Positions 62,604 to 64,000 of a stretch of DNA of 64,000 nucleotides are shown piece by piece. The notes beneath the pieces are model-generated. The model made no database searches. It was not told the origin of the DNA and saw nothing but the letters and a program-made list of their open reading frames with translations. The stretch covers positions 1-64,000 of the forward strand of contig NZ_DAMACX010000004.1 of NCBI RefSeq assembly GCF_031998825.1, read 5' to 3'. A program made the position numbers and the translations under genes. The DNA is from Pseudescherichia sp031998825 (GTDB lineage Bacteria > Pseudomonadota > Gammaproteobacteria > Enterobacterales > Enterobacteriaceae). Positions within the stretch are counted from its first letter, which is position 1, and the number at the start of each line of letters is the position of its first letter.

Positions 62604-63764
62604 TTAGAGCTTACAGAGACGCTCCGCGGCGGCCAGCAGCGTCGCCTCCTGTTTGGCAAAGCAGAGGCGAATAAGCTTATGCGGGAAGGGATCGGCGCAA
62701 AATACCGACAGCGGAATGGCCGCTACCCCTACCTCTTTGGTGAGCCACTGGCAGAAGCTGACGTCATCCATATCGGAGATGGCGCTGTAGTCCACCAGCA
62801 GGAAGTAGGTGCCTTCACAGGGTAGGATCTCCAGCCGGCTCTGGCTCAGGGCATTCATCAGCAGATCGCGTTTTGCCTGGTAGAATGCAGGAAGCTGCTG
62901 ATAGTGCTCCGGCTCTGCCCGCAGCATATCCGCCAGCGCCAGCTGGGCCGGGGTGTTAACCGCAAAGGTCAGGTACTGATGTACCTTACGCAGCTCAGCG
63001 CTGATGGCCGCCGGGGCGACGCAGTAGCCCACCTTCCAGCCGGTCATATGGTAGGTTTTACCGAAGGATGAGACAGCCACCGCCCGCTGGCGCAGCTCCG
63101 GATGAGCAAGGGCGCTGGCGTGGCCTGCCGGATCAAAGCAGATGTGCTCATAGACTTCATCGCTCAGCACATAGATTTCGCGCTCTGCAATCGCCTGCCA
63201 CAGCGCAGCAAAGTCCTCGCGCTGCCATACGGTGGCCGACGGGTTATGTGGCGTGTTGAGAATAACCAGCCGGGTCTTATCGCTCAGCAGGGCGGCAAAA
63301 GCCTGCCAGTCAACGCGAAAGTGCGGTGGCTGTAACGCAATACGTTTTACTCTCCCACCCGCCAGCTCAACCGCAGGGGCGTAGCTGTCGTAGCTTGGAT
63401 CGAAGCAGATCACCTCATCACCGCTGCGCACCAGCGCGGTAATGGCGGCATAGAGCGCCTCGGTGGCGCCAGCGGTCACGGTGATCTCGCTGTTCGCATC
63501 CGGCTGGTAGCCATACAGGGCAGCGGTTTTATCGGCAATGGCCTCCCGCAGCGCCTGCACGCCGGCCATCGGCGCATACTGGTTTGCCCCCTGAGCCACG
63601 TGAAACGCCAGACGCTCCTGCAGATAGCGCGGACCATCATAGTCAGGAAAACCCTGGGAGAGATTGATCGCCTGATGCGCCTGCGCCAGGGCGCTCATTT
63701 GGGTAAAGATAGTTGTACCCAGATTGGGCAGTTTACTCTGCGGGATCAGTGTGTTATTGCTCAT
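62604..63764 (-). CDS. ybdL: Methionine aminotransferase (PLP-dependent)
   Basis: A 386-residue class I/II aminotransferase, E. coli YbdL length. NTPHNPSATVW, DEVYEHICFD and the PLP lysine in SSFGKTYHMTGWKVGY are present. It interconverts methionine and 4-methylthio-2-oxobutanoate, the final step of methylthioadenosine salvage. It diverges from mtnB, and Met boxes lie between them. It is convergent with ybdO, one base separating the stops. Confidence 0.95.
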   Translation of the reverse strand: MSNNTLIPQSKLPNLGTTIFTQMSALAQAHQAINLSQGFPDYDGPRYLQERLAFHVAQGANQYAPMAGVQALREAIADKTAALYGYQPDANSEITVTAGATEALYAAITALVRSGDEVICFDPSYDSYAPAVELAGGRVKRIALQPPHFRVDWQAFAALLSDKTRLVILNTPHNPSATVWQREDFAALWQAIAEREIYVLSDEVYEHICFDPAGHASALAHPELRQRAVAVSSFGKTYHMTGWKVGYCVAPAAISAELRKVHQYLTFAVNTPAQLALADMLRAEPEHYQQLPAFYQAKRDLLMNALSQSRLEILPCEGTYFLLVDYSAISDMDDVSFCQWLTKEVGVAAIPLSVFCADPFPHKLIRLCFAKQEATLLAAAERLCKL

Positions 63765-63831
63765 GAATGCCTGCCTGCGTGTAATACTGATGTTGCTGCC
63801 ACTATATCACGATGTTAGTATTTGGCAATCA

Positions 63832-63847
63832 AGACGCTTAGACGTCT
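63832..63847. promoter_or_regulatory. Two tandem Met boxes (MetJ operator)
   Basis: Adjacent 8-mers AGACGCTT and AGACGTCT match the MetJ consensus AGACGTCT at 6 of 8 and 8 of 8. They sit between divergent ybdL and mtnB, 43 bp before the mtnB start, so MetJ with S-adenosylmethionine should control both. Confidence 0.8.
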
Positions 63848-63890
63848 AAACAATAATGTTATTCCCCTGCTCACACTATTCAGGAGCGTT

Positions 63891-64000
63891 ATGACATATC
63901 CTCTGCAACTCCCGGCGCTCGTCGAAGCCTGCCACTGGCTAGGGGCAAAGGGCTGGGCACCGGCCACCGGCGGCAATATGTCGGTGCGGGAAAACGCCGA
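63891..64000 (+). CDS. mtnB: Methylthioribulose-1-phosphate dehydratase (5' part)
   Basis: The first 36 codons before the window ends. MTYPLQLPALVEACHWLGAK then GWAPATGGNMSVR match the N-terminus of the class II aldolase-like MtnB of Klebsiella-type methionine salvage. The enzyme dehydrates methylthioribulose-1-phosphate. CAGGAG lies upstream of the ATG. The pathway is absent from E. coli K-12; its aminotransferase step is supplied by divergent ybdL. Confidence 0.85.
   Translation, partial: MTYPLQLPALVEACHWLGAKGWAPATGGNMSVRENA

Noticed and set aside
1..64000. CRISPR arrays, complete insertion sequences, integrases or prophage
   Set aside because: No regularly spaced direct repeats, transposase or integrase frames were seen. 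The only repeated elements are REP units, the palindromic operators and duplicate tRNAs.

Overview
The window is chromosomal DNA of an Enterobacteriaceae species on the Enterobacter/Lelliottia/Klebsiella side. Almost every housekeeping protein matches its E. coli K-12 counterpart closely in length and motifs, and gene order from glnS to ybdL follows the E. coli 13-15 minute region. Genes that E. coli carries there are absent (nagD/umpH, cobC/phpB, rihA-hscC, pagP, rnk, uspG, dsbG), and two accessory modules are present. The genus cannot be fixed from these 64 kb.

Region by region. 159-9679: a divergent carbohydrate-catabolism cluster. The minus arm encodes two short-chain dehydrogenases and an FGGY kinase. 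The plus arm encodes a split transketolase (N and C halves), a ribose-type periplasmic binding protein, a DUF2291 lipoprotein, an ABC ATPase and a permease. The 327-bp gap between the arms carries three copies of TGAATATATATTCA, the outer two exactly 28 bp from the two start codons. No regulator gene lies in the cluster. The gene set suggests import of a sugar or polyol, oxidation to a ketose, phosphorylation, and transketolase cleavage; this recalls the known D-apulose-4-phosphate transketolase route, but the substrate is not proven. 9749-17063: glnS and the nagE / nagBAC regulon with NagC- and CRP-like sites. 17064-18060: nagD is missing; in its place is a roughly 584-bp GC-rich block of consecutive hairpins between nested inverted repeats. 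18061-20594: asnB and six tRNA genes (Met, Leu, Gln, Met, Gln, Gln); the second tRNA-Met does not encode CCA. 20681-31175: ubiF, miaB, ybeZ-ybeY-ybeX-lnt, and gltIJKL with its GcvB target site and the SroC sponge RNA. 31317-44499: ybeL, leuS-lptE-holA-nadD, rsfS-rlmH-mrdA-mrdB-rlpA (ribosome silencing and cell-wall elongation), dacA, ybeD, lipB. 44797-48873: ybeF, lipA, tatE, ybeM, crcB, cspE.

48982-55119 is the second accessory module: a Cus-type metal RND efflux operon (a small Cys/His/Met-rich protein, an outer-membrane factor, CusB, CusA) lying between cspE and dcuC, where E. coli has pagP. It has no cusF and no cusRS. 55337-64000: dcuC, rna, ybdR, the peroxide-defence pair ahpC-ahpF with an OxyR-like site, the regulator ybdO, the methionine aminotransferase ybdL, and the start of mtnB. 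Two tandem Met boxes separate ybdL and mtnB and tie both to methionine salvage.

The best candidates for something undescribed are the sugar cluster with its symmetric operators and the structured element in place of nagD. The rest is conserved enterobacterial core.
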